Source: Neorhizobium galegae (GTDB taxonomy: Bacteria; Pseudomonadota; Alphaproteobacteria; Rhizobiales; Rhizobiaceae). From it: DNA of 64,000 nt. This document shows, one piece after another, positions 1-8,940 of this stretch. The stretch is from the NCBI RefSeq assembly GCF_017877135.1, contig NZ_JAGIPH010000003.1:1-64000 (forward strand), written 5' to 3'. The position numbers and the translations under genes are program-made. The notes under the pieces are model-generated. The model had not been told where the DNA came from, searched no databases, and was given only the letters and a program-made list of their open reading frames with translations. The stretch's first letter is position 1; each line of letters starts with the position of its first letter.

Positions 1-68
1 CCCTAGGGGAGTCGAACCCCTCTTCCCAGAATGAAAATCTGGTGTCCTAACCGATAGACGAAGGGCGC
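1..68 (-). tRNA. tRNA-Glu (UUC), copy 1, 3' end cut by window edge
   Basis: On the minus strand the sequence folds as a tRNA with anticodon stem CCAGA/TCTGG and loop TTTTCAT, giving anticodon TTC (Glu). It matches the second copy at 238..312 base for base. The last bases of the acceptor stem and the CCA lie outside the window. Confidence 0.95.
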
Positions 69-95
69 GTGCGCTTCGTGGTGGCGCCCTTATAG
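1..95. repeat. Direct repeat, copy A (tRNA-Glu plus 5' flank)
   Basis: Positions 1-95 match 245-339 with one mismatch (87 versus 331). The repeat covers the tRNA-Glu gene and about 27 bases upstream of it, so a tRNA with its immediate promoter-proximal flank was duplicated in tandem with a 244-bp period. Confidence 0.9.
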
Positions 96-237
96 ACGCA
101 GATTTTTTCCGTGCAAGTGAAAAATCGTCGGGCGATGAAGCTTTTTTCGGTCCGTGGGCGCGCACGGACAAATGACCAAGCCGCAAGCGCGGACCTGCGT
201 CTTTACTGTCGTGATGAAGCCGAAAGGGGAGGAGAAG

Positions 238-312
238 TGGCACGCCCTAGGGGAGTCGAACCCCTCTTCCCAGAATGAAAATCTGGTGTCCTAACCGATA
301 GACGAAGGGCGC
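238..312 (-). tRNA. tRNA-Glu (UUC), copy 2
   Basis: This is a complete 75-nt tRNA on the minus strand. The acceptor stem GCGCCCT/AGGGCGT contains one G-U pair, the discriminator is G, CCA is encoded (238-240), and the anticodon is TTC. It is the second member of a tandem pair. Confidence 0.97.
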
Positions 313-339
313 GTGCGCTTCGTGGTGGCGTCCTTATAG
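245..339. repeat. Direct repeat, copy B (tRNA-Glu plus 5' flank)
   Basis: Second copy of the 95-bp repeat at 1-95. Homology stops at 339, about 27 bases upstream of the mature tRNA 5' end. Confidence 0.9.
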
Positions 340-493
340 GGGGCGGGTTTGCCGGGTGCAAGCGGCTTTTTGACAAATCCCGCAAAATTATCGGCGTGGT
401 GGAAAAGCGCACAGATCTGGGAAAATGCCGATCTTTATCAGACGGTTAGCTCCTGCGCAGAATGGACCTGAAAGCAAATAATCCGCGTCGACG

Positions 494-1123
494 CTACCAA
501 AGGCCGTCTTTGGCGGTCGTGCCGGTGGACTTTGCCATCAGTTCTGTTGCGGGAGAATGGGCAGGCGATGTGACGGCCGGCACCGGGACGGTTTCGCCTG
601 TGCTGCGAGCGGCAAACACGCTTCCGGCCATGGGATTGATTCTGCCGAGCGGCGCATAGGCGGCAACGCCATTGGCGGCATTGGCCGATTCGGCGCGCGC
701 GTTTGCCAGCGCAAAGATGCTGTTGCTCCCGGCCTGCACGGCGGTCGGCTCGTTGATGACGGCGCTCAGCGACTGCTGTTCCGGCACAAGCTGGGCCACC
801 TGGGTCGCGGGCGAGGCTGCTGCGGCCGGCGTTGCGTCAGGCGTCGCGGGCGGACGATAGGCCCGGCTCCTGGGCCGGCTGTCCGGCGAAGCGGCAACGG
901 CGACCATCGGGTCCACATAGGCTCCGGCTGCGGGTGTCTGGGCTTTCACCGATTCGGCCTGCGCCATCGCCTCGGCGGCGGTTTTGGGCTGCTGGCTTGC
1001 GACTGCGGGCTTGGCCTTTCCCGTCAGGCCAACGCAACCGCTGAGCGACAGGGCCGTTGCGCCCATCAGCACGGCAATCGCGATCGGGCGCAGCGCAGGC
1101 GCGCAAGATGTCAGGTGCAGCAT
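494..1123 (-). CDS. Predicted lipoprotein, Ala/Pro-rich, unknown function
   Basis: The 209-residue protein starts with a lipoprotein signal peptide: an uncharged stretch from about residue 10 to 29, then the lipobox LSGC with Cys30 as the likely lipidated residue. After that it is low in complexity, rich in Ala, Pro, Ser and Thr, with no enzyme motif I recognise. An envelope location is likely. It stands alone downstream of gloA on the same strand, separated by an inverted repeat. I chose the first ATG because it places the signal peptide at the N-terminus. The function is not known from sequence. Confidence 0.7.
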   Translation of the reverse strand: MLHLTSCAPALRPIAIAVLMGATALSLSGCVGLTGKAKPAVASQQPKTAAEAMAQAESVKAQTPAAGAYVDPMVAVAASPDSRPRSRAYRPPATPDATPAAAASPATQVAQLVPEQQSLSAVINEPTAVQAGSNSIFALANARAESANAANGVAAYAPLGRINPMAGSVFAARSTGETVPVPAVTSPAHSPATELMAKSTGTTAKDGLW

Positions 1124-1233
1124 TCACACATTCCAGCTTCTGGTGTTCGTCTTTTAACATCAGAATGGCGCACGAAGCCTGCGTCAGGCTTTTGGTGCCG
1201 GATGGCTGCAAGGGGCTCGGATCAGGAGAGAGG

Positions 1234-1266
1234 CGCCGGCGCAGCGAAAAAAGAGCCGCGCCGGCG
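1234..1266. terminator. GC-rich inverted repeat downstream of gloA
   Basis: Arms CGCCGGCGC (1234-1242) and GCGCCGGCG (1258-1266) are perfectly complementary around a 15-nt A-rich loop. It lies just past the gloA stop codon on the minus strand. There is no clear T-tract, so this is a weak terminator call. Confidence 0.4.
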
Positions 1267-1280
1267 TGTTCACAAAGCTT

Positions 1281-1721
1281 TTACCAGCTGCCGGTGTTGG
1301 GCATCGAGGCCCAGGGTTCGGCCGGCGGAAGAGCCGGGCCCTTCTGCAGCAGTTCGATGGAAATGCCGTCGGGGGAGCGGATGAACGCCATGTTGCCGTC
1401 GCGCGGCGGACGATTGATGACGACGCCGAGATCCATCACGCGCTGGCAGGTCTCATAGATATTGTCGACTTCATAGGCGAGGTGGCCGAAATTGCGCCCG
1501 CCGGTGTAATCTTCCGTATCCCAGTTATAGGTGAGTTCCAGCAGCGGAGCCTTGTTCGTATTGCCGCTTTCGACATCCTCGTCGGCGGCAAGGAAGATGA
1601 GGGTGAAGCGGCCCTTGTCGTTTTCGATGCGGCGGACTTCGGTGAGGCCGAAGATGCGGGTGTAGAAATCGAGCGAGGCATCGAGGTCCTTGATGCGGAC
1701 CATGGTGTGCAGATAGCGCAT
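1281..1721 (-). CDS. gloA: Lactoylglutathione lyase (glyoxalase I)
   Basis: The 146-residue protein isomerises the methylglyoxal-glutathione hemithioacetal to S-lactoylglutathione in the cytoplasm. It has the usual length for bacterial GloA and the expected metal ligands: His5 (MRYLH), Glu62 (LLELTYNW), His80 (NFGHLAYEV) and Glu123 (SIELLQK). His and Glu at these sites indicate the Ni/Co-dependent bacterial class. The first ATG gives His5 its conserved spacing, and a GGAGGAATT-type ribosome binding site precedes it on the minus strand. It appears monocistronic. Confidence 0.95.
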   Translation of the reverse strand: MRYLHTMVRIKDLDASLDFYTRIFGLTEVRRIENDKGRFTLIFLAADEDVESGNTNKAPLLELTYNWDTEDYTGGRNFGHLAYEVDNIYETCQRVMDLGVVINRPPRDGNMAFIRSPDGISIELLQKGPALPPAEPWASMPNTGSW

Positions 1722-1932
1722 GGGGGAAATTCCTCCTGATCATTGGCCGGCGATGGTTTGCGGCGACCGCCGGGATATGAAGCACAGGTCAGCCTCAGAC
1801 AAGGAGTCTTGCCTACAAAGAAATGGAAACATGCGGACAGGGTCTTGCGCTGGACGAACGGCGCAATGTTAACATATCCTCTCAGAATCAGTTAACCGTG
1901 CGACCGTGACGCGTAACCCAGGGGCTGACAGA

Positions 1933-2511
1933 ATGGCGGACAGAATGTCATCGAAGGGCGTTGCGATTTTTGAGGAGCTGGCCGGCGATCCGGTAGAGCT
2001 TATCGAAATCACCGGCGTCGTGAAATGGTTCGACGTGGCAAAGGGATTCGGCTTCATCGTGCCCGACAACGGCATGCAGGATGTGCTTCTGCATGTGACG
2101 TGCCTGCGCCGCGACGGCTACCAGACGATTCTGGAGGGTACCCGCATCGTGGCGCTGATCCAGCGGCGCGATCGCGGCTATCAGGCGTTCCGCATCCTTT
2201 CCATGGACCAGTCGACGGCGGTTCACCCGTCGCAGATGCCGCCGGTGCGCACCCATGTGCAGGTGACGGCAACGAGCGGCCTTGAGCGGGCTCTGGTCAA
2301 GTGGTTCAACCGCACCAAGGGGTTCGGTTTCCTGACGCGCGGTGAGGGCACCGAGGATATCTTCATTCATATGGAAACGCTTCGGCGCTACGGCCTGACG
2401 GAACTGCGCCCCGGACAGGTGGTGCTCGTCCGCTTCGGGCCGGGTGACAAGGGTCTAATGGCGGCCGAAATCCATCCGGACGGCCCGGTCGTGTCGTCAA
2501 GAGCCCATTGA
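1933..2511 (+). CDS. Protein with two cold-shock domains
   Basis: Two CSDs lie in tandem. The first has VKWFDVAKGFGFI and DVLLHV (about residues 30-90); the second has VKWFNRTKGFGFL and DIFIHM (about 120-185). These are the RNP1 and RNP2 RNA-binding motifs. The double-CSD form is typical of rhizobia, which also carry single-domain CspA proteins. A GTG at 1906 is in frame, but ATG 1933 follows AGGGG at a good distance; ATG 1945 is also possible. The stop overlaps the start of the DUF192 gene (TGATG), so the two are probably cotranscribed and translationally coupled. Confidence 0.9.
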   Translation: MADRMSSKGVAIFEELAGDPVELIEITGVVKWFDVAKGFGFIVPDNGMQDVLLHVTCLRRDGYQTILEGTRIVALIQRRDRGYQAFRILSMDQSTAVHPSQMPPVRTHVQVTATSGLERALVKWFNRTKGFGFLTRGEGTEDIFIHMETLRRYGLTELRPGQVVLVRFGPGDKGLMAAEIHPDGPVVSSRAH

Positions 2512-2984
2512 TGCGCACAGTTTTGACCACCTTTGCTGCGAGCGCCATGATGACGCTTTTGGCATTTTCAGCGGTTGCCTCGGCGCAACTCAGGTTCGAC
2601 AAGGAACCGCTGACCATCGTCACCGCATCCGGCGCGCGCCATGAGTTCTCCGTTGAACTCGCGCTCGATCCCGGCCAGCGGGAGCAGGGGCTGATGTATC
2701 GCAAGCAGATGGCGGCCAATGAGGGCATGCTGTTTGATTTCTTCGAGGCACGCGCCATCCAGATGTGGATGCGCAACACGCTGATCCCGCTCGACATGGT
2801 GTTCATCGACGCCAAAGGCACGATCACCCATATCCACGAACGGGCCGAGCCGCTGTCGGAAACCATCATATCGTCGCAGGGGCCGGTCAATTATGTGCTG
2901 GAACTGAACGGCGGTGCGGCGGCTCAGCTTGGAATCCACAAGGGCGACAAGGTGTGGAGCAAACAGATCGGCAATCGGCCGTAA
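2511..2984 (+). CDS. DUF192 family exported protein
   Basis: The 157-residue protein has an N-terminal signal peptide (hydrophobic residues about 5-22, cleavage near VASAQ) followed by a DUF192 domain with the family features REQGLMYRK and MWMRNTLIPLDMVFID. The family is widespread and small; its biochemical role is unsettled. The ATG overlaps the stop codon of the upstream cold-shock gene, so the pair is likely an operon. A periplasmic location is inferred from the signal peptide. Confidence 0.85.
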   Translation: MRTVLTTFAASAMMTLLAFSAVASAQLRFDKEPLTIVTASGARHEFSVELALDPGQREQGLMYRKQMAANEGMLFDFFEARAIQMWMRNTLIPLDMVFIDAKGTITHIHERAEPLSETIISSQGPVNYVLELNGGAAAQLGIHKGDKVWSKQIGNRP

Positions 2985-3068
2985 CCGTCTGTACCTTATC
3001 CTCATCTTCCTCGGATTTAGCTGTTGCGGCCTGCGGGCGAACCGTGTATCCCGCTTTTCATCGTTGAA

Positions 3069-3145
<77 letters not shown>

Positions 3146-3281
3146 ACGGCGCCGAAGACGTGCCGCTTCAAACCTGCTGCCGCGGGTTTTTCGTTCCATT
3201 ATGAACGAACCGCTGCAACACAATCGAAGCCTTGAACGTTTCCGGACGGAGCAAGAGGCGCGAAAGGGAGCGTTGAAACGA

Positions 3282-3587
3282 ATGACGGCCAAGATTTTCC
3301 GTCCCGCCAAGACCGCGATGCAATCCGGCAAGGCAAAGACCCACCTCTGGGTTCTCGAATTCGATCAGCAGGAACCGCGCCGCATCGATCCGGTTCTCGG
3401 CTACACGTCCCAGTCCGACATGAACCAGCAGGTGCGCCTGACATTCGAAACGCTCGAGCAGGCGCAGTCCTATGCCGAGCGCAACGGCATCGAATATCGC
3501 GTCATCCCGCCGAAGGAAGCGGCCCGTCAGGTCGTGTCCTACACCGACAATTTCCGCTTCAACCGCATCCAGCCCTGGACTCACTGA
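3282..3587 (+). CDS. NDUFS4-type complex I accessory protein
   Basis: The 101-residue protein has the NDUFS4 (ETC complex I 18-kDa subunit) signature: a TAKIFRPAKTAMQSGKAKT N-terminus, then WVLEFDQ, ERNGIEYRV and the C-terminal YTDNFRFNRIQPWTH. It is expected to bind the peripheral arm of NADH:ubiquinone oxidoreductase at the cytoplasmic face of the membrane; this accessory subunit is typical of alphaproteobacteria and mitochondria. Earlier in-frame starts exist (for example 3201), but ATG 3282 has an AGGGAG ribosome binding site and gives the family length. It sits between two tRNA genes, away from any nuo cluster. Confidence 0.9.
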   Translation: MTAKIFRPAKTAMQSGKAKTHLWVLEFDQQEPRRIDPVLGYTSQSDMNQQVRLTFETLEQAQSYAERNGIEYRVIPPKEAARQVVSYTDNFRFNRIQPWTH

Positions 3588-3604
3588 GCCGGGGTTTCCT
3601 TTCT

Positions 3605-3681
3605 GGCCCCTTAGCTCAACTGGATAGAGCAACTGCCTTCTAAGCAGTAGGTCGCAGGTTCGAGTCCTGCAGGGGTCGCCA
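3605..3681 (+). tRNA. tRNA-Arg (UCU)
   Basis: A 77-nt tRNA with acceptor GGCCCCT/AGGGGTC (one G-U pair), anticodon stem ACTGC/GCAGT around CTTCTAA (anticodon TCT), and encoded CCA. Confidence 0.96.
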
Positions 3682-3836
3682 TATCCCAGACGGAATTTGA
3701 AGCGTGCGACGTCCGCGCTTCGTGCCGTAGCAGCGGCGTATGCCCGCGTAACGCAAGATCTTTCCACCGGCAAAACCCCTCCTGTCACCGCGCCGAACAC
3801 GGGTGGCGGCGCCCGGATCAAACTTCAGGTGCCATC

Positions 3837-4373
3837 ATGACGGAACGGAAAATCCCGGTCGCGATCTTTGCAGCGGTCTCTCAAAACAATGTTATCGGGC
3901 GCGATGGCGACATGCCGTGGAAACTGTCGACGGATCTCAAGCGCTTCAAGGCGATGACGCTCGGCAAGCCGATGGTGCTGGGGCGCAAGACGCTGGAAAG
4001 TTTCGGCGGAAAACCTCTGCCGGGCCGCCCGCATGTGGTGGTGACGCGCAATCCCTCGCTCTTCGTCGATGGCGCCGATGTGGTCACCTCCCTGGATGCG
4101 GGGCTTCAGAAGGCAAGAGCGATTGCCGCGGCAACCGGTGCCGAAGAAATCGGCGTGATCGGCGGTGGTGAAATCTATGCGCAGGCGATCGACCAGGCCG
4201 ACCGCCTCTATATCACCCATGTCGAAACGGTGATCGCAGACGGCGACACCTTCTTTCCGCTGATCGACCCGCAGTCTTTCGACAAGGTGGAGGAAACCTT
4301 TGTGCCGGCCGGCGAGAGGGACAGTTTCCCCACCCGATTTGCCATCTATCATCGTCGAACTGCGGCAAACTGA
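3837..4373 (+). CDS. folA: Dihydrofolate reductase
   Basis: The 178-residue enzyme reduces dihydrofolate to tetrahydrofolate with NADPH. Visible DHFR features are IFAAVSQNNVIGRDGDMPW near the N-terminus (NNVIG loop, PW, and Asp in place of Glu/Asp27 just before MPW), the NADPH-binding MVLGRKTLES and the GVIGGGEIYAQ motif. In many rhizobia folA follows thyA; here it follows a tRNA, and hflK starts about 150 bp downstream, so folA-hflK-hflC may be read together. Confidence 0.96.
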   Translation: MTERKIPVAIFAAVSQNNVIGRDGDMPWKLSTDLKRFKAMTLGKPMVLGRKTLESFGGKPLPGRPHVVVTRNPSLFVDGADVVTSLDAGLQKARAIAAATGAEEIGVIGGGEIYAQAIDQADRLYITHVETVIADGDTFFPLIDPQSFDKVEETFVPAGERDSFPTRFAIYHRRTAAN

Positions 4374-4519
4374 AACATTTCGTTACCTAACACCCGGATG
4401 TGAGCCCGCCGTGCGTTGAAAGCGACCCATCGCATCCCTATAACGGGTCATAACCCGACTGCCGCATTTTTGACGCGGTTTCCAAGCGGGGCGGGAGTGA
4501 CACGAACAAAGAGGTTTTG

Positions 4520-5638
4520 ATGCCCTGGAGCAATCAGAATGGCGGCGGTCCCTGGGGGGGCGGCGGCGGCAATAATCAAGGGCCATGGGGTCAAGGTCCG
4601 AGCCGACCGCGTGGCGGCGGCGGCAATGGCGGTGGCGGAAACGGCGGCCCGCCGGATCTGGAGGACATCATCCGCCGCAGCCAGGATCGCCTGCGTGGCC
4701 TCATCCCCGGCGGCTTCAATGGCGGCGCCTTTCTGATCGTTTTTCTGATCATTCTCGCCTTTGTCGGCATCCAGTCGATCTATACGGTGCAGCCGGACGA
4801 GCGCGGCGTTGAACTGCGCTTCGGCAAGCCGAAGGAAGAAATCTCCGGTCCCGGCCTGCATTTCCATTTCTGGCCGGTTGAAACCGTCGAGATCGTCAAG
4901 GTCACCGAGCAGCAGCAGAATATCGGCGGACGCGGCCTTGCCAATTCCACCGAGGGCCTGATGCTGTCGGGCGATCAGAACATCGTCAACGTGCAGTTCT
5001 CGGTGCTCTTTACGGTCAACGATCCACGCGCCTATCTGTTCAATCTTGAAAGCCCGGCGGCAACGCTGCAGCAGGTGGCCGAAAGCGCCATGCGCGAAGT
5101 GGTCGGCCGTCGTCCCGCCCAGGATATTTTCCGCGATAACCGCGAGGAAATTTCCACGCAGGTGCGTGACATCATCCAGGGCACCATGGATACCTACGGC
5201 TCCGGCATCGCCATCAACGCGGTTCCGATCGAGGATGCGGCGCCGCCGCGCGAAGTGGCCGATGCGTTCGAAGAGGTGCAGCGCGCCGAGCAGGACGAGG
5301 ACCGCTTCGTCGAGGAAGCCAACCAGTATGCCAACCAGAAGCTTGGTCAGGCACGTGGTCAGGCAGCCCAGGTGCGTGAAGAGGCCTCCGCCTACAAGGA
5401 TCGCGTCGTCAACGAGGCGACCGGTGAGGCGCAGCGCTTCATCTCGATCTACAACCAATATGTGAACGCCCCGGAAGTGACGCGCGAGCGCATCTTCCTG
5501 GAAACGATGGAGAACGTTCTGAAGAACGCCAACAAGATCATCGTGGAGGAAAAGCAGGGTGTCGTGCCCTATCTGCCGCTGACCGAACTGATGCGCCAGA
5601 ACAATGCCGCCACGCCCGCCCAGGGAGGCAACCCATGA
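4520..5638 (+). CDS. hflK: FtsH protease modulator HflK
   Basis: The 372-residue inner-membrane SPFH/Band 7 protein has a Gly/Pro/Asn-rich cytoplasmic N-terminus (about residues 1-45), one membrane span near residues 72-92 (FLIVFLIILAFVGI), then the SPFH domain beginning VQPDERGVELRFG and a long charged coiled-coil stretch (about 240-320). HflK forms the HflKC cage around FtsH and restrains its proteolysis of membrane proteins. ATG 4520 has GAGG upstream; a TTG one codon earlier is less likely. The stop overlaps hflC (ATGA). Confidence 0.96.
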   Translation: MPWSNQNGGGPWGGGGGNNQGPWGQGPSRPRGGGGNGGGGNGGPPDLEDIIRRSQDRLRGLIPGGFNGGAFLIVFLIILAFVGIQSIYTVQPDERGVELRFGKPKEEISGPGLHFHFWPVETVEIVKVTEQQQNIGGRGLANSTEGLMLSGDQNIVNVQFSVLFTVNDPRAYLFNLESPAATLQQVAESAMREVVGRRPAQDIFRDNREEISTQVRDIIQGTMDTYGSGIAINAVPIEDAAPPREVADAFEEVQRAEQDEDRFVEEANQYANQKLGQARGQAAQVREEASAYKDRVVNEATGEAQRFISIYNQYVNAPEVTRERIFLETMENVLKNANKIIVEEKQGVVPYLPLTELMRQNNAATPAQGGNP

Positions 5639-6606
5639 GTTCGAACCGTCTCCCCATCTTCATCATCGGCCTCGGCGTGATCCTGTTTCTCGTCTATTCC
5701 TCGGTCTTCGTCGTCAACGAGCGCCAGCAGGCCATCGTCGTGCGCTTCGGCCAGATCCAGGACGTAAAGACGCAGCCCGGCATCTACTTCAAGCTGCCGC
5801 TTGCCTTCATGGACGCCGACCGCGTCCAGTATATCGAGGATCGCGCGTTGCGCTTCGACCTCGACAATATCCGCGTCCAGGTGCGCGGCGGTGCCTTCTA
5901 CGAAGTGGACGCCTTCGTGGTCTACAAGATCACCGATGCCCGCCGTTTCCGCGAAACCGTATCCGGGGATCGCGAATCGGCCGAATCGCGCCTGCGCACC
6001 CGTCTCGATGCAGCCCTTCGCCGGGTCTATGGTCTGAGGAACTTCTCCTCGGCTCTTTCCGACGAGCGCTCGTCGATGATGCAGGAAGTGCGGGCCGACC
6101 TGCAGAATGCAGCCGAATCGCTCGGTCTCAATGTCAGCGACGTGCGCATTCGCCGCACCGATCTGACGCGGGAAGTGTCACAGCAGACCTATCAGCGCAT
6201 GAAGGCTGAGCGTCTCGCCGAAGCCGAACTGATCCGTGCCCGGGGTAACGAGCAGGGCCAGCGTCGCCGCGCCATCGCCGATCGTCAGGTCGTCGAACTG
6301 GTGTCGGAAGCGGAACGCGACTCGGAGATCCTGCGCGGTGAAGGCGATGCCGAACGCAACCGCATCTTTGCGGAAGCCTTCTCGCGCGATCCGGGCTTCT
6401 TCGAGTTCTATCGCTCGATGCGGGCCTATGTGTCTGCCCTTGGCGACAAGAGCACGACCATGGTGCTGAGCCCCAACACGCAGTTCTTCCGCTATTTCAA
6501 CCAGAGCAGCGCGCAGGCGGGCGGGCCCGGGCCGACCGCAGGTCCGGCGGTTCCCGCATCCCCGGCTGCAGGTGCTCCGGCAACGCCTGCGGCGCCGGCC
6601 AATTGA
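5635..6606 (+). CDS. hflC: FtsH protease modulator HflC
   Basis: The 323-residue partner of HflK has an N-terminal membrane anchor (about residues 5-25), then the SPFH domain (VVNERQQAIVVRFGQIQ) and a coiled-coil with the typical AEAELIRARGNEQGQ run. The C-terminus is an Ala/Pro-rich tail of about 30 residues that varies between species. The start overlaps the hflK stop by 4 bases, so translation is likely coupled and keeps the two subunits in equal amounts. A terminator-like hairpin follows at 6651. Confidence 0.96.
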   Translation: MSSNRLPIFIIGLGVILFLVYSSVFVVNERQQAIVVRFGQIQDVKTQPGIYFKLPLAFMDADRVQYIEDRALRFDLDNIRVQVRGGAFYEVDAFVVYKITDARRFRETVSGDRESAESRLRTRLDAALRRVYGLRNFSSALSDERSSMMQEVRADLQNAAESLGLNVSDVRIRRTDLTREVSQQTYQRMKAERLAEAELIRARGNEQGQRRRAIADRQVVELVSEAERDSEILRGEGDAERNRIFAEAFSRDPGFFEFYRSMRAYVSALGDKSTTMVLSPNTQFFRYFNQSSAQAGGPGPTAGPAVPASPAAGAPATPAAPAN

Positions 6607-6650
6607 GGTGGCAGGCCCGGTATCGGGCCGCTACGTCCCTGACCTTGATA

Positions 6651-6676
6651 AGGGGTGGCTGCGGCCGCCCCTTTTT
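6651..6676 (+). terminator. Rho-independent terminator after hflC
   Basis: AGGGGTGGC (6651-6659) pairs with GCCGCCCCT (6664-6672), with one mismatch, around a TGCG loop and is followed by a run of T. It separates hflKC from degP. Confidence 0.75.
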
Positions 6677-6798
6677 CGTGGAGCAATCGATTGCATCCAC
6701 CTCTGCGGGAAGTCTCACGTAAAAGGCAATTCCCACCGCCCTCTTTCCGCCGTATGGTTTTGGCGAAGTGCCACCCTTTAAACCCTCAAGGATGCCTG

Positions 6799-8334
6799 AT
6801 GGTGAACTCCCTTCGATCGTCGCTGCGACAATCCCTGGCGGCCGTGATGGCGCTGACGCTCATCGGACCCTCTTTCGCTGCGCCGGCCATGGCGCAGGCA
6901 ACGATCACGGCGGGGCCTTCCGCCAAGGCGCAGGGCGGTCCTGCGTCGGTGGCGGATCTTGCCCAAGGTCTCCTCGATGCGGTGGTCAACATATCCACCT
7001 CGCAGAGCGTCAAGGGAGACGGCACCGGTGCCGGCCCGCAGCCGGTCATTCCGGAAGGCTCGCCTTTCCAGGAATTCTTCAACGATTTCTTCGACGGCAA
7101 GGACAAGAAGGACGGCAACCGCAAGGTCAATTCGCTGGGCTCCGGCTTCGTCATCGATGCCTCGGGCTATGTGGTGACCAACAACCACGTCATCGAGGGC
7201 GCCGATGATATCGAGGTGATTTTCCCGAACGGCAGCAAGCTCAAGGCACGGCTTGTCGGCACAGACACCAAGACTGACCTGTCCGTTCTGAAGGTGGAGC
7301 CTAAGGCGCCGCTCAAATTCGTCCGCTTCGGCGATTCCAAGACGATGCGCATCGGCGACTGGGTCATGGCGATCGGCAATCCCTTCGGGCTCGGCGGGTC
7401 GGTCACCGTCGGCATCATTTCGGCGCGCGGCCGCAACATCAATGCCGGGCCCTACGACAACTTCATCCAGACGGATGCGGCGATCAACAAGGGCAATTCC
7501 GGCGGGCCGCTGTTCAACATGAAGGGCGAGGTCATCGGCATCAATACCGCCATCATCTCCCCGAGCGGCGGCTCCATCGGCATCGGCTTTGCCGTTCCGA
7601 CGGAGCTTGCCCAGAACATCGTGCAGCAGTTGATCGACTTTGGCGAAACCCGCCGCGGCTGGCTTGGCGTGCGCATCCAGCCGGTGACTGACGATATTGC
7701 GGAAAGCCTTGGCCTCGATACGGCGCGCGGCGCACTGATTTCCGGCGTCATCAAGGATGGCCCGGTCGACAAGGGTGTGCTGAAGGCGGGAGACGTGATC
7801 CTGACCTTCGACGGCAAGCCGGTGAAGGAAATGCGCGACCTGCCGCTGGCGGTTGCCGAAAGCCCTGTCGGCAAGGAAGTCGACGTGCAGGTCCTGCGCG
7901 ACGGCAAGGAGCAGACGGTGAAGGTGACGCTCGGGCGGCTGGAAGACAGCCCCGAAGCGGATGCTGACGATGACAAGCCGGCTGTTGCAGACGGCAAGGG
8001 CGGCGAAACCCCGGACCAGGCACGGCCCGAGGATCCGGCCGAAGTGCTTGGCATGACGCTCACCATGCTGGACGAGGTGCGCCACAAGAATTTCGGCATT
8101 GCCGACAGTGTCGAAGGCGTCGTCATCACCGATGTCGCCGCCGGCTCGGTGGCGGCCGAAAAGGGACTGAAGGCCGGCGAGGTGATTGTCGAAGTCGGCC
8201 AGGATTTTGTCGCCACACCCGGCGATGTGACGTCTCGTATCGAGGAGTTGAAGGGCGAGGGGCGGCGCAATGCCCATATGATGGTGGCCGGCGCCAGTGG
8301 CGAACTGCGCTTCGTGGCGCTGCCGCTGGAGTGA
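6799..8334 (+). CDS. degP: Periplasmic Do-type serine protease (DegP/MucD)
   Basis: The 511-residue exported protease begins with a signal peptide ending near APAMAQA. The trypsin-like domain shows the triad His about 130 (VVTNNHVIEG), Asp about 160 (TDTKTDLSVLKV) and Ser about 234 (NKGNSGGPL). Two PDZ domains follow (GWLGVRIQPV onwards, and a second after an acidic Asp/Ala-rich linker). It degrades or refolds damaged envelope proteins. I chose ATG 6799 because it starts the signal peptide; the open frame extends upstream without support. The hflK-hflC-degP order is common in rhizobia and groups membrane quality-control genes. Confidence 0.95.
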   Translation: MVNSLRSSLRQSLAAVMALTLIGPSFAAPAMAQATITAGPSAKAQGGPASVADLAQGLLDAVVNISTSQSVKGDGTGAGPQPVIPEGSPFQEFFNDFFDGKDKKDGNRKVNSLGSGFVIDASGYVVTNNHVIEGADDIEVIFPNGSKLKARLVGTDTKTDLSVLKVEPKAPLKFVRFGDSKTMRIGDWVMAIGNPFGLGGSVTVGIISARGRNINAGPYDNFIQTDAAINKGNSGGPLFNMKGEVIGINTAIISPSGGSIGIGFAVPTELAQNIVQQLIDFGETRRGWLGVRIQPVTDDIAESLGLDTARGALISGVIKDGPVDKGVLKAGDVILTFDGKPVKEMRDLPLAVAESPVGKEVDVQVLRDGKEQTVKVTLGRLEDSPEADADDDKPAVADGKGGETPDQARPEDPAEVLGMTLTMLDEVRHKNFGIADSVEGVVITDVAAGSVAAEKGLKAGEVIVEVGQDFVATPGDVTSRIEELKGEGRRNAHMMVAGASGELRFVALPLE

Positions 8335-8364
8335 GTGGCGGCTGAATGACAGCAACGGCAGGGA

Positions 8365-8940
8365 TCAGCGCCCTGCCGTCTCCTTTGTGACCGCATAGGT
8401 GACATGTCGCTTCAGATGCGGGTGGGTGTCGGGCACGCGCGGGCTGTCGAAGTCGAGGTCTGGGCAAGGCGTCATGCCGATACGCCGCATGACGGCCGTC
8501 GAGCGGTGATTGTCGGCAACCGCAAAGGAAATGATGGTCTCGAGCCCCCTGATGTTCAGCCCGTAATCAAGGAGGGCCCTTGCCGCCTCGGTGATGTAGC
8601 CATTGCCCCAGAAGCGCGTGGCAAGCCGCCAGCCGATCTCGATGGTTTCGATCGGGAAGATGCCGGCCATGTTGGCCGGCGCCAGGCCGCAAAAGCCCAT
8701 GGCCTCGCCGGTTTCCTTCAGTTCCACGGCGTAAAAGCCCAGCCCGTCCTCACGGATCATGGCATTGACGCGGTCAAACAGCAGGTCCGCTTCCGCGTGG
8801 CTGCGGCGAAACGGGAAGAATTCCATCACCTTGGGGTCCGAATTGATTTCGCGAAACAGGTCGCGGTCGGCCTCCAGCCAGTTGCGCAAGCGAAGCCGCG
8901 GCGTTTCCAGAATGATGATGGTCTCCTGCGCGCCGGTCAT
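8365..8940 (-). CDS. GNAT-family N-acetyltransferase (RimJ/RimL-like)
   Basis: The 191-residue protein is of the Acetyltransf_3 type: LETPRLRLRNWLEAD at the N-terminus, EIGWRLATRFWGNGYITEA (acetyl-CoA-binding loop region) and NHRSTAVMRRIGM in the C-terminal half. The substrate, whether a protein N-terminus or a small molecule, cannot be told. Its ATG overlaps the serB stop on the minus strand, so it is the second gene of a serB operon. Confidence 0.88.
   Translation of the reverse strand: MTGAQETIIILETPRLRLRNWLEADRDLFREINSDPKVMEFFPFRRSHAEADLLFDRVNAMIREDGLGFYAVELKETGEAMGFCGLAPANMAGIFPIETIEIGWRLATRFWGNGYITEAARALLDYGLNIRGLETIISFAVADNHRSTAVMRRIGMTPCPDLDFDSPRVPDTHPHLKRHVTYAVTKETAGR

Noticed and set aside
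6778..8355. 525-codon minus-strand frame opposite degP
   Set aside because: degP has a signal peptide, the full catalytic triad and two PDZ domains; the opposite frame has nothing recognisable.
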